64,000 nucleotides of DNA, taken from positions 1-64,000 of the forward strand of contig DATFFP010000068.1 in the NCBI GenBank assembly GCA_035249985.1, written 5' to 3'. Below the pieces are notes generated by a model. The model did no database searches and was not told the origin of the DNA. It saw nothing but the letters and a program-made list of their open reading frames with translations. Source of the stretch: JAICNG01 sp035249985 (GTDB lineage: Bacteria; Gemmatimonadota; Gemmatimonadetes; Gemmatimonadales; Gemmatimonadaceae). A program made the position numbers and the translations under genes. Within the stretch, counting starts at the first letter, position 1; the number at the start of each line of letters is the position of its first letter. Of this stretch, positions 48,427 through 57,237 are shown one piece after another.

Positions 48427-49779
48427 ATGTATCGATTCATGGTAGCCAGGGGGAGTCCGAGGCGTCCACGACCGTCGCAGCGGGCGATGAGGGCGAGTCC
48501 GACTGTGCTCATCACCAGCGCCGTGCGCGCGGAGGTGACGCGCGGAGGTCCGCTCGTCGTCGCCGTATCTGGCGGGCGCGATTCGATGGTGCTCCTCGAG
48601 GCGATCGCGCGCGTCGCTCCCGGGGCCGTCGCCGCCGTCGCCACGTTCGATCACGGAACCGGCCCCGCGGCAACCACCGCCGCTGCTCTCGTTGCCGAGC
48701 GCGCCCGCGCGCTGGGCCTCCCTTTTCGGGTTGGGGTAAGTATCAGCCCAGCGACCACGGAAGCCGAGTGGCGTACGCAGCGTCTTGAATTTCTGGGGGC
48801 AGTTGCCAGGGAGCTCGGAGCCCGAATCGTCACCGCTCACACGCTCGACGACCACCTCGAAACCGTCCTCATGCGTGCCTTGCGAGGCGCCGCTGCGCGC
48901 GGATTAGCGGGGCTTCTCGCACCGTCGCCGATCGGTCGACCTTTCGTCGCGCTCGCGCGAGAGACCATCGCGGCGTGCGCGCACGGCTGGTCAGTGTCGT
49001 TCCTGGATGACCCCACCAACCGTTCGCGCGATCATCTTCGCAACCGCGTGCGAATGGACGTGCTCCCGGCGCTCGTGCGCATGCGTCCGACACTCCCGCG
49101 AGAATTGCTCGCCCTGTCTCGGGACGCAGCAGCGTTGCGAGCCGAGGTCGAGGTCTGGATCGATGAGAGCCTTGGTCTCGAGGCGCATGACGGTGCGCTG
49201 GTCGTCGGACGGGATCGCCTCCTGCGACTGGGCGCCGAATCGCTCGCTTTGTTGTGGCCGGCAGTCGCTGCACGACATGGGCTTACGCTCGATCGCCGTG
49301 GAACGGAACGCCTCGTATCGTTTACTATTCAAGGGGCGCCCGGTCGTCGAATTCAGCTCAGCGGAGGCGCCGAGGTGGTTCGGCAGCGTGACCGGCTTCT
49401 CGTGCGGCGCGTCCCGGTTCACAATGCGTCGCACGAGGTCACACCGCTCGCGCATGGCACGACTTGGCACGACTGGCGATTCGTTCGAACGACGGAGGCG
49501 ACGGACCGGTGGACGGCAAGCCTGAGGACTGACCGACCGCTTGGCATTCGGGCATGGCGCCCGGGCGATCGGATGGTCCCGGAAGGCTCGACGGAGCCGC
49601 GGCGGCTCAAGGGGCTGTTTCGCGATGCGGATGTCGACGCGGTGCGTCGCCGGGATTGGCCGGTGGTCGTTGCCGGAGACGAGGTAGTGTGGGTTCCTGG
49701 TGTGCGCCGCGCTCTCGCGGCACCCGCGCGGTCCGGGCGACCGAACGTCACGTTTCGCTGTGAGTATATCTACCGTTGA
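48427..49779 (+). CDS. tilS: tRNA(Ile)-lysidine synthase
   Basis: Converts C34 of tRNA-Ile2 (CAU) to lysidine. The 450-residue enzyme has the PP-loop VAVSGGRDSMVLLEA near residue 45, the HTLDDHLETVLMRALRGAA segment near 140 and a C-terminal TilS domain (WRPGDRM ... RRLKGLFRDADVD). ATG 48427 has GGGAG upstream; ATG 48487 is a shorter option. It overlaps hpt by 20 bases; the tilS-hpt-ftsH order is conserved in many bacteria. Confidence 0.93.
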   Translation: MYRFMVARGSPRRPRPSQRAMRASPTVLITSAVRAEVTRGGPLVVAVSGGRDSMVLLEAIARVAPGAVAAVATFDHGTGPAATTAAALVAERARALGLPFRVGVSISPATTEAEWRTQRLEFLGAVARELGARIVTAHTLDDHLETVLMRALRGAAARGLAGLLAPSPIGRPFVALARETIAACAHGWSVSFLDDPTNRSRDHLRNRVRMDVLPALVRMRPTLPRELLALSRDAAALRAEVEVWIDESLGLEAHDGALVVGRDRLLRLGAESLALLWPAVAARHGLTLDRRGTERLVSFTIQGAPGRRIQLSGGAEVVRQRDRLLVRRVPVHNASHEVTPLAHGTTWHDWRFVRTTEATDRWTASLRTDRPLGIRAWRPGDRMVPEGSTEPRRLKGLFRDADVDAVRRRDWPVVVAGDEVVWVPGVRRALAAPARSGRPNVTFRCEYIYR

Positions 49780-50311
49780 CCCACGGCTGGACGGGCGTCC
49801 CGTTCGTCGCATCGTGTACAGCGCGGAGCAGATCGCCGAACGAGTCGGGGAGCTGGGCCGCGAGATTACGCGCAGGTATCCGGACGGGGACCTCCTCGTG
49901 CTTGGGTTGCTCAAGGGAAGCTTCATCTTCCTGAGCGATCTCGTCCGGAGCGTGACTCGCCCGCTGCAGGTGGATTTTCTCGTCGCCGCGAGCTACGGCG
50001 ACCAGATGGAGTCGAGCGGCAACGTCAGGCTGGTGTACGATCCGGAAACCGAATTGGAGGGGAAGCACATTCTTCTTGTGGAGGACATCGTCGACTCGGG
50101 GCGGACGCTGAGCCGCCTCATGGACCTCCTCACGGTGCGAAGTCCCCGTTCGCTCGATATTTGCGCTTTGTTGCACAAGCACGTCGACACGCACCTCCGA
50201 TATCCGGTGAACCTGGTTGGTTTCGATGCTCCGAACGAGTTCCTGGTGGGATACGGACTGGATCACGCCGAGAACTTCCGTCACTTGCCTTACATAGCGA
50301 GCTTGCAGTAA
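49760..50311 (+). CDS. hpt: Hypoxanthine phosphoribosyltransferase
   Basis: Purine salvage enzyme, 183 residues, starting at GTG 49760 inside the end of tilS. The PRPP-binding loop is ILLVEDIVDSGRTL near residue 98, with LGLLKGSFIFLSDL near 44 and DFLVAASYGD near 73. The TAA stop shares a base with the ftsH start (TAATG). Confidence 0.95.
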   Translation: MSISTVDPRLDGRPVRRIVYSAEQIAERVGELGREITRRYPDGDLLVLGLLKGSFIFLSDLVRSVTRPLQVDFLVAASYGDQMESSGNVRLVYDPETELEGKHILLVEDIVDSGRTLSRLMDLLTVRSPRSLDICALLHKHVDTHLRYPVNLVGFDAPNEFLVGYGLDHAENFRHLPYIASLQ

Positions 50312-52293
50312 TGGCCGATCGCAATACACCGCCGAAGGGCGAGATGAACTGGACGCGAGTGTCGAAGACGCTCTCGTTCTGGATCCTCATCATCCTCATT
50401 CCCTTCGCCTTCATCAAGTTCTCAGGCGCCCGCTCCGAGCCCGCTCCGACGATTTCCTACTCGGAGTACGACGCTCAACTGACGCGCGGGAACATCACGA
50501 AGGTGAACATTCAGGCCGGCAAGCAGATCACCGGCGAGTTTCGCGACAAGGTCGTCGTGAACAAGCGCTCCGTGTCTCGCTTCAACGTCCGTCTCCCGGT
50601 CGCGGATTCCGAGAAGGAAGTCGATCGCCTGCGCGCCGCGAACGTCGAGATCGAGGCGCAGGACGCTCGCCCCTCGATCCTGGGCACGCTCGGCTACTTC
50701 CTTCCGTACATCCTGTTCATCGGCATCTGGCTGTTCATCTTCAAGCAGATGCAGGCGGGCGGCTCGAAGGCGTTCTCGTTCGGCAAGTCGAAGGCGAAGC
50801 TGCTCACCGGCGACACGCCCAAGGTGACCTTCGCCGACGTGGCCGGTGCCGATGAGGCGAAGATCGAGCTCCAGGAAATCATCGAGTTCCTGAAGGACCC
50901 GCAGAAGTTCACCAAGCTCGGTGGACGGCTCCCGAAGGGAGCGCTGCTCGTTGGACCACCGGGCACCGGCAAGACGCTCCTCGCGCGCGCAGTCGCCGGC
51001 GAGGCGGGACGTCCCTTCTTCTCGATGTCCGGCTCCGACTTCGTCGAGATGTTCGTCGGCGTCGGTGCCTCACGAGTGCGGGACCTGTTCGAGCAGGGCA
51101 AGGCCCACGCGCCATGCATCATCTTCATCGACGAGATCGATGCCGTCGGCCGGCATCGCGGTGCTGGCTTGGGAGGCGGTCACGACGAGCGCGAACAGAC
51201 GCTCAACCAGCTGCTCGTCGAGATGGATGGATTCGAGTCGAACGACGGCGTGATCCTCATCGCCGCCACGAACCGTCCTGACGTGCTCGATCCGGCGCTG
51301 CTCCGCCCGGGCCGCTTCGACCGCCAGATCGTCGTCGACGCGCCGGACCTGCGCGGACGCGAAGGCATTCTCAAGGTCCACCTCCGCAACAAGCCGATCG
51401 CCGAGGACGTCGACATCACCGCGCTCGGCCGCGGAACGCCGGGGATGGCGGGCGCCGATCTCGCGAACCTCGTGAACGAAGGCGCGCTCCTCGCGGCGCG
51501 TCGCGGTCACGACAAGATCTACATGCAGGATCTCGAGGACGCGAAGGACAAGGTGATGCTGGGGGCCGAGCGGAAGTCGCTCGTGATGAAGGAGGAGGAG
51601 CGCCGGCTTACCGCGTACCACGAGGGCGGTCACGCGATCTGCACGATCAAGGTCAAGGGCAACGATCCGCTGCACAAGGTGACGATCGTGCCGCGCGGTC
51701 GCGCGTTAGGCCTCGCGTTCACGCTTCCCGAGGATGATCGCGTGTCGATCACTCGACAGGAGCTCGAGGCGATGCTCGTGAAGGCGTACGGGGGTCGTGT
51801 GGCCGAGGAGCTCGTATTTGGTCGCGAGCGGGTCACGACCGGAGCCTCGAGCGACATCCAGACGGCGACGGCGATTGCGCGCCGCTACGTCTCGCAGTGG
51901 GGGCTGTCCGACGCGATCGGACCGGTTCTCGTCGGCGACAACGAGCAGGAGCTCTTCCTCGGGCGCGAGATTCAGCATCGCCGCGAGGTCTCGGAGAAGA
52001 CCGCGCAGCTCGTCGACAGCGAGGTGAAGCGGATCATCACCGAGGCATACGATCGCGCGAAGGCGGTGCTCACGGAGCACATGGAGCTGCTGCACCGTGT
52101 GGCTCGGGCGCTGCTCGAGCGCGAGACGCTGACCGGCGAAGAGGTTCTCTCGCTGGCGCGCGGCGAGGACCTGCCGCCGCGCCCGACCGAGGGATCGCTG
52201 CCCCCGACGGGGCCAACGGCTCCGGCGGCGGTCACCGAGCCACGGCGTGCGACGCCGGGGCTCCTGGGAGGTCCGGAGCCGGCGCCGGCGTGA
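50311..52293 (+). CDS. ftsH: ATP-dependent zinc metalloprotease FtsH
   Basis: Membrane AAA+ protease for misfolded and regulatory membrane proteins, 660 residues. Two transmembrane helices (about 22-38 and 130-147) flank a periplasmic domain. Walker A GPPGTGKT is near 212, Walker B IIFIDEID near 270, and the second region of homology RPGRFDRQI near 330. The protease motif is HEGGH at 437-441, where most FtsH have HEAGH. The C-terminal tail is Pro/Ala/Gly-rich. The stop is 10 bases before the locus B repeat. Confidence 0.97.
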   Translation: MADRNTPPKGEMNWTRVSKTLSFWILIILIPFAFIKFSGARSEPAPTISYSEYDAQLTRGNITKVNIQAGKQITGEFRDKVVVNKRSVSRFNVRLPVADSEKEVDRLRAANVEIEAQDARPSILGTLGYFLPYILFIGIWLFIFKQMQAGGSKAFSFGKSKAKLLTGDTPKVTFADVAGADEAKIELQEIIEFLKDPQKFTKLGGRLPKGALLVGPPGTGKTLLARAVAGEAGRPFFSMSGSDFVEMFVGVGASRVRDLFEQGKAHAPCIIFIDEIDAVGRHRGAGLGGGHDEREQTLNQLLVEMDGFESNDGVILIAATNRPDVLDPALLRPGRFDRQIVVDAPDLRGREGILKVHLRNKPIAEDVDITALGRGTPGMAGADLANLVNEGALLAARRGHDKIYMQDLEDAKDKVMLGAERKSLVMKEEERRLTAYHEGGHAICTIKVKGNDPLHKVTIVPRGRALGLAFTLPEDDRVSITRQELEAMLVKAYGGRVAEELVFGRERVTTGASSDIQTATAIARRYVSQWGLSDAIGPVLVGDNEQELFLGREIQHRREVSEKTAQLVDSEVKRIITEAYDRAKAVLTEHMELLHRVARALLERETLTGEEVLSLARGEDLPPRPTEGSLPPTGPTAPAAVTEPRRATPGLLGGPEPAPA

Positions 52294-52303
52294 GGGTCAT
52301 GAG

Positions 52304-52409
52304 AGGGTCCTCAGGGTCCTCAGGGTCCTCAGGGTCCTCAGGGTCCCGAGCCCTGGGCACCTAGCACCTCGAGGACACTGAGGACCCTGAGGACCTTGAG
52401 GACCCCTCA
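52304..52409. repeat. Locus B: inverted repeat of the 9-bp word AGGGTCCTC
   Basis: The left arm (52304-52346) has five tandem AGGGTCCTC words; the right arm (52371-52409) has four GAGGACCCT variants, pairing at about 33 of 36 positions around a 24-base loop. It sits between ftsH and folP and uses the same word as locus A. The right arm contains the proposed folP start and a GAGG that could serve as its ribosome site. Confidence 0.93.
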
Positions 52410-53265
52410 CTGGATCCACGCGCTCGGTGCCATGCCCCTCGACCGGCCTATCGTCATGGGGATTCTCAACGTGACCCCCGATTCGTTCAGCGACGGGGGT
52501 CGCTTTTTTTCCACCGACGACGCGCTGGGCCGCGCAGAATCACTCGTGGCCGAGGGCGCGGACATCGTTGACGTGGGTGGCGAGTCCACGCGACCCCAGG
52601 GCGCGAGGCCGGTGGACGCGGCCGAAGAGGCCCGTCGCGTGCTCCCTGTCATCGCGGGCATCGCGCGACGGTTTCCGGAGACGCTCGTCTCAGTGGATAC
52701 GGTGAAGGCTGACGTCGCCGAACGTGCGCTCGGGGACGGCGCGGCCATCGTGAACGATGTGTCTGCGTTCCGGCTCGACGCGCGAATGCCCGAAGTGTGC
52801 GCGCGTGCGGGCGCTGGGGTCGTGCTCATGCACTCCCGCGGCGGGGTGAGCGACATGGCTACCTTCGAGCATGCCACGTACGGCGATGACGTGGTTGGCG
52901 AGGTCCTCGGCGAACTACTGCCACGCACCGAGGCAGCGGAACGCGCCGGCGTTCGGCGAGAGGCGATTGTGCTCGATCCCGGGATCGGTTTTTCGAAGCG
53001 CAGCGAGCACTCCCTGGCGATGCTCGCCGAGCTGCGCCGGATCGTCGACGTCGGCTTTCCCGTTCTCGTGGGTGTCTCACGAAAGCGGTTCCTTGGCGAG
53101 CTCACCGGGGTTCGCGAGCCGGCAGAGCGCGTGCATGGCACGACAGGCGCCAACGTGATGGCGCTGGCCTTCGGGGCGCGTATCTTCCGCGTGCACGATG
53201 TCGCGGCGGCGCGGCACGCGCTCGACGTCGCCTGGGCAATTCTTCAGCACGAGCAGAACGGGTGA
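52396..53265 (+). CDS. folP: Dihydropteroate synthase
   Basis: Joins p-aminobenzoate to dihydropterin pyrophosphate in folate synthesis. Motifs are VMGILNVTPDSFSDGG near the N-terminus, DVGGESTRPQG near 65, and VGVSRKRFLGEL near 230. The start is uncertain. TTG 52396, 289 residues, lies inside the locus B right arm after GAGG and keeps the HWIHAL...LDRP segment often seen before VMGI. ATG 52432, 277 residues, also gives a complete enzyme but lacks a ribosome site. The stop overlaps cdaA (GTGA). Confidence 0.93.
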   Translation: MRTPHWIHALGAMPLDRPIVMGILNVTPDSFSDGGRFFSTDDALGRAESLVAEGADIVDVGGESTRPQGARPVDAAEEARRVLPVIAGIARRFPETLVSVDTVKADVAERALGDGAAIVNDVSAFRLDARMPEVCARAGAGVVLMHSRGGVSDMATFEHATYGDDVVGEVLGELLPRTEAAERAGVRREAIVLDPGIGFSKRSEHSLAMLAELRRIVDVGFPVLVGVSRKRFLGELTGVREPAERVHGTTGANVMALAFGARIFRVHDVAAARHALDVAWAILQHEQNG

Positions 53266-54062
53266 GCTTTCTCGATCAGTTCCGATTCCTCGATTTCGGG
53301 TGGCGTGACGCGATCGGCATCCTCGTGGTCGCGTACGTCATTTTCCGCCTGCTGCTGCTCATCCACGGCACGCGTGCGCTCCAGATGCTGCTCGGCATCA
53401 TCGTGCTCGTTCTCGTGTACGCGATGGCGTGGGTGCTCAAGCTCACGATGATCACGTACCTGCTGGGATTCGTGTTCACGTACGGCGCCTTTGCCGCGGT
53501 GGTGGTGTTTCAGCCCGAGCTGCGCGCCGCGCTGGCGCACCTGGGTCATTCACGGTTTACGCGCATCTTTCGGCGGATGGAAGCCGCCGAAGTCGCGGAC
53601 GAGATCGTCGATGCCATCGAGCGCCTCTGTCGATCAGGTATCGGGGCGATCCTGGCGATCGAGCGCGAGATGGGGCTGGGGGACTACGTGGGCTCGGGCT
53701 CGGCGATGCAGGCGAAGGTATCAGCCGACCTGTTGGCGACCATCTTCACGCCGTATTCGCCGCTGCATGATGGCGCGGTGATCATTCGGGGCGACATGAT
53801 GATCGGCGCCGGCTGCATTCTCCCGTTGTCGCAGCGCCCGATGAACGATCGCACCCTCGGGACGCGGCATCGCGCGGCGCTGGGGCTGTCCGAGGAGACG
53901 GATGCCCTGGTCATTGTCGTGTCGGAGGAGACGTCGATCATCTCGGTGGCGGAGCAGGGGAGGCTGATTCGCAACCTCACCGCGCCACAGTTGCGCGACG
54001 TGCTCGCCGGGCGCGCCCCACGCCCGACGGGAGAGCATCCGGTGCTGGAGCTCCGCGCCTAA
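53262..54062 (+). CDS. cdaA: Diadenylate cyclase CdaA
   Basis: Makes the second messenger c-di-AMP. The 266-residue protein has three N-terminal transmembrane helices (about 15-80) and a DisA_N catalytic domain with PLHDGAVIIRGD near 165 and GTRHRAALGLSEE near 200. The folP-cdaA order is common. The YbbR partner CdaR is not adjacent. GTG start overlaps folP. Confidence 0.95.
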   Translation: MSFLDQFRFLDFGWRDAIGILVVAYVIFRLLLLIHGTRALQMLLGIIVLVLVYAMAWVLKLTMITYLLGFVFTYGAFAAVVVFQPELRAALAHLGHSRFTRIFRRMEAAEVADEIVDAIERLCRSGIGAILAIEREMGLGDYVGSGSAMQAKVSADLLATIFTPYSPLHDGAVIIRGDMMIGAGCILPLSQRPMNDRTLGTRHRAALGLSEETDALVIVVSEETSIISVAEQGRLIRNLTAPQLRDVLAGRAPRPTGEHPVLELRA

Positions 54063-54065
54063 CGC

Positions 54066-55982
54066 GTGCTCGCGTGGCAGCGGCTCGCGCCGGCCCTGGC
54101 CGGCGCGCTTCTGTTCGTCGTGTACGTGGCGACCGTGGCGCCCACCGTCACGCTCTGGGATGCGGGTGAGTTCATCGCGGCGGTCGAGACGCTCGGGATT
54201 CCGCATCCCCCCGGCACGCCACTGTACGTGCTCATCGCACGCGTGTGGAGTGACCTCCTCGGCTTCCTCCCGCGAGCGCTGGCGACGAACCTCTTCTCGG
54301 CCGCGGCGACCGCGACCGCGGCCGCGTTCCTCGCGGCGTTGTTGGCTCGCGGGACGCGTCAGCCGCTCGCCGCGCTCGCGGCGGGGTTGTGTGCGGGCGC
54401 GACGGCGACCGTCTGGTCGAACGCGACCGAAACGGAGGTGTACGCCGCCTCGCTCGCGCTGTCTCTCGCGATGGTTCTGGTGGGGGAGCGTGCGGGGCGC
54501 GAGACCGGCGCGAGATGGAGCGTGCTTCTCGCCTACCTCTTCGCGCTCGCGATCCCACTCCACTTGAGCGCGCTCGTGGCGGCGCCTGGAGCGATCCTGC
54601 TTGCGTCGGTGGACGAGACCCGCCGGGTTCACTGGGGGAGGGCGGTGACGCTCGCGGGCGCCGGAATCCTTGCCGCCGGCGCGGGAATGGTCTCGGTGCC
54701 ACTGGTCCTGGTCGGCTTGATCGTCATTGTCCTCGGTGTGGTGCGGGCCCGCGCGGTTGGCGCGAGCACCGTTGGGGTCATCATACTCGGACTCTCGGCC
54801 GTGCTGGTCCTTCTCGTACGCTCGGCCCACGATCCGGCACTCGACGCCGGTAATCCCGAGACATGGTCCGCGCTCCTCGACGTGATTGCCCGGCGCCAGT
54901 ACGCCCCAACCGGCCTGTGGCCTCGTCAGGCTCCACTCTGGATTCAGGTGGGCAACCTGGTCCAGTACCTCGACTGGCAGTTCGCGATGGGACTCGATGC
55001 GGCTGTAGGGCCCTCCTGGCTTCGCACGCCGTGGACCGCGCTGTACGCGGCCGCGGGCCTAACGGGGAGCCTGCGGCACGCCCGGGACGATCGCAGGAGC
55101 TGGCTGGCGCTGGCGACGATCTTCGCGTGTGCGACGCTGGGCCTCGTGGCGTACATGAACTTCAAGGCTGGTGCATCGTACGCGTGGTCGTTCGTTCCCG
55201 AAGCCGATCGCCACGAGGTGCGGGAACGAGACTATTTCTTTGCGCTCGGCTTTTTCGTGTGGGGCGCGTGGGCCGGATACGGTGCCGTGCGTCTTCTGTC
55301 CCGCCGGCGCCTGCAGTGGTTAGGCATCGCGATCGCCTGTCTCCCGATCGTGCTGAACTGGCGGGTGGCCAATCGGCGCCGCGAGCCGGAGGCCTCGCTG
55401 GCGTATGTCGCGGCGCGCGCCTGGCTGGCTCCTCTCCCTGAGCGCGCGGTGCTGGTCACCGGTGGCGACAACGATTCCTTCCCGCTCTGGTATCTCCAGC
55501 TGGTCGAAGGCGTGCGGCCGGACGTCGCCGTGATCACGGCACCGCTCCTTGGCGCGGACTGGTACCGCGGCGAAGTCGCGACGCGATACGGATTGCTCCC
55601 GCTCGAGGCTGTCGCGTCCCGGATGAGTCAGGGTCAGCGCCTGCGGACGCTGGCAAGCCTGGCGGCGCGCAACCAGCGGCCGCTGGCTGTCTCCGTGTTC
55701 GTCGACAGCGCTCGGCGGGCTCACCTCTCGAGCGCCTGGGCCTTCGACGGGCTCACCTTTCACGCCCGTGCGGGGTCCCGCGGCGTCACCCCCGACCGAC
55801 CACGGGCGGCGCGCGTAAGCGCGCTCATTCCCACCGGGCTGCTCGAGCGCGACCCTCTGGACACCCCCGACCGCGCGCCCCGCTTCATGGCGCGCACACT
55901 GCGTTGTCCCTCGGTCGTTGCGAGCGCGCTCGGGCACCGCGGCGGCGCGGATTCGCTTGATTCGACGTGTAACTTCCGATAG
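54066..55982 (+). CDS. DUF2723 membrane protein (TMEM260/O-mannosyltransferase-like)
   Basis: A 638-residue protein with about ten transmembrane helices in the first 435 residues and a soluble C-terminal domain. The N-terminal loop WDAGEFIAAVETLGIPHPPG (about 31-50) is the family signature, including the Asp-Glu pair expected of GT-C glycosyltransferases. The ADRHEVRERDYFF segment near 380 and LVTGGDNDSFPLWYLQ near 463 are also typical. It is probably a glycosyltransferase of the envelope; the substrate is unknown. GTG 54066 is four bases after cdaA. Confidence 0.82.
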   Translation: MLAWQRLAPALAGALLFVVYVATVAPTVTLWDAGEFIAAVETLGIPHPPGTPLYVLIARVWSDLLGFLPRALATNLFSAAATATAAAFLAALLARGTRQPLAALAAGLCAGATATVWSNATETEVYAASLALSLAMVLVGERAGRETGARWSVLLAYLFALAIPLHLSALVAAPGAILLASVDETRRVHWGRAVTLAGAGILAAGAGMVSVPLVLVGLIVIVLGVVRARAVGASTVGVIILGLSAVLVLLVRSAHDPALDAGNPETWSALLDVIARRQYAPTGLWPRQAPLWIQVGNLVQYLDWQFAMGLDAAVGPSWLRTPWTALYAAAGLTGSLRHARDDRRSWLALATIFACATLGLVAYMNFKAGASYAWSFVPEADRHEVRERDYFFALGFFVWGAWAGYGAVRLLSRRRLQWLGIAIACLPIVLNWRVANRRREPEASLAYVAARAWLAPLPERAVLVTGGDNDSFPLWYLQLVEGVRPDVAVITAPLLGADWYRGEVATRYGLLPLEAVASRMSQGQRLRTLASLAARNQRPLAVSVFVDSARRAHLSSAWAFDGLTFHARAGSRGVTPDRPRAARVSALIPTGLLERDPLDTPDRAPRFMARTLRCPSVVASALGHRGGADSLDSTCNFR

Positions 55983-55993
55983 GTTACGGCGTT

Positions 55994-56677
55994 ATGAGCT
56001 TTGACCACCTCGTTCGCCATGTCGCGGAGGTGCGTGAGCGGGTCGCGGCTGCCGTCGCGCGGGGGGGTCATGGGCAACGGGTCACGATCGTCGCGGTGAC
56101 GAAGACGCACGGCCCTGATGCGGTCACTGCCGCCTGGGACGCCGGGCTTCGGGACATCGGCGAGAACAAGGTGCAGGAAGCGTTGGCGAAGATGCCCGAG
56201 ATCGCGGTGCCGGTGTCCTGGCACCTGATCGGGCACCTTCAGCGGAACAAGGTCAAGTCGCTGGACCGCTTTGCGCTGTTGCATTCGCTGGATAGCGCGC
56301 GTCTCGCTAATGCCGTGTGCGATCACGGGTTGGCCCGAGGGCGTGCGGTGGATGCGCTTGTGCAGGTGAACGTGGTCGGTGAGGGAACGAAGGGCGGATA
56401 CGCCCCGAGTGACCTGCCGGCGGAGGCAGAGCGACTTGCCGGAAAGCCCGGTGTGCGGGTGTGCGGCGTGATGGTGATGGCACCGCTGGACGCCGACGAG
56501 CCGGTAATGCGGCGGGTGTTCGCTGGAGCGCGCGATGCACGTGCGCTGTTGGAGAGCGCGGGCCATCCCGCGTTCGAGCTGTCCATGGGGATGTCGAACG
56601 ATTACGAGATCGCGGTGGAAGAGGGCGCCACCATGATTCGCCTGGGTACCGTCCTGTTTGGAGCGAGACCACGATGA
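55994..56677 (+). CDS. PLP homeostasis protein (YggS/PROSC family)
   Basis: A 227-residue single-domain PLP-binding protein. The PLP lysine is in VAVTKTHGPD near residue 37, followed by DIGENKVQEALAKM and WHLIGHLQRNKVKSL near 78. It has SMGMSNDYEIAVEEGATMIRLG at the C-terminus. It directly precedes divIVA with an ATGA overlap, as in many Gram-positive and other genomes. Confidence 0.95.
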   Translation: MSFDHLVRHVAEVRERVAAAVARGGHGQRVTIVAVTKTHGPDAVTAAWDAGLRDIGENKVQEALAKMPEIAVPVSWHLIGHLQRNKVKSLDRFALLHSLDSARLANAVCDHGLARGRAVDALVQVNVVGEGTKGGYAPSDLPAEAERLAGKPGVRVCGVMVMAPLDADEPVMRRVFAGARDARALLESAGHPAFELSMGMSNDYEIAVEEGATMIRLGTVLFGARPR

Positions 56678-57237
56678 TCGACGACTCGTTTCGGCTGACG
56701 TCCGTCGACGTCAAGCATCACGACTTCAGGCCGGCACGCCTGGGCGGCTATGAAAAGAGCAGCGTCGAGGAATTCCGCGATCGCGTGGCGGAGGAGCTCG
56801 AGCGCCTCACGAGAGCGAATCAGGAGCTCGACGCGAAGGCGAAAGGCTTCCACGAGCAGCTGCGCGCGTTCCGCGAACGCGACAAGGCGCTGAACGACGC
56901 GCTCATCTCCGCGCAGCAGCTGCGCGCCGAGATCCGCGAGCAGGCGGAGCGCGAGGCGCAGCTGATTCTGCGCGAGGCGCGCGCGGAAGGCGACCGTTTG
57001 CTCGAAGCGGCACGTAGCGAGATCCGGAAGCTCGAGGCCGAGCTCAAGCAGCTGGAGAAATCCCGGCGTGCCTACCTCGGCCAGTTGCGGGCGATCGTCG
57101 AGCGTCAGCTTGCCGAGCTCGACGCGACCGACACGGCGCCCGCCCGTCCGCCGGAGCAGACGCGCGCCGAGAATTACGAGGATCCCCGGGCCGAGAAGAA
57201 GACGCCGGCCTGGCTCGATTCACTGATCAAGGAATGA
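56674..57237 (+). CDS. DivIVA-family coiled-coil protein
   Basis: A 187-residue cytoplasmic coiled-coil protein. The N-terminal domain (SVDVKHHDFRPARLGGYEKSSVEEFRDRVAEEL, about 10-42, contains the G-Y-x-x-x-x-V-E-x-F pattern of DivIVA) is followed by a long heptad region (about 45-160). The C-terminus is KTPAWLDSLIKE. It probably acts at poles or septa. The start overlaps the YggS stop and the stop overlaps pnp. Confidence 0.85.
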   Translation: MIDDSFRLTSVDVKHHDFRPARLGGYEKSSVEEFRDRVAEELERLTRANQELDAKAKGFHEQLRAFRERDKALNDALISAQQLRAEIREQAEREAQLILREARAEGDRLLEAARSEIRKLEAELKQLEKSRRAYLGQLRAIVERQLAELDATDTAPARPPEQTRAENYEDPRAEKKTPAWLDSLIKE

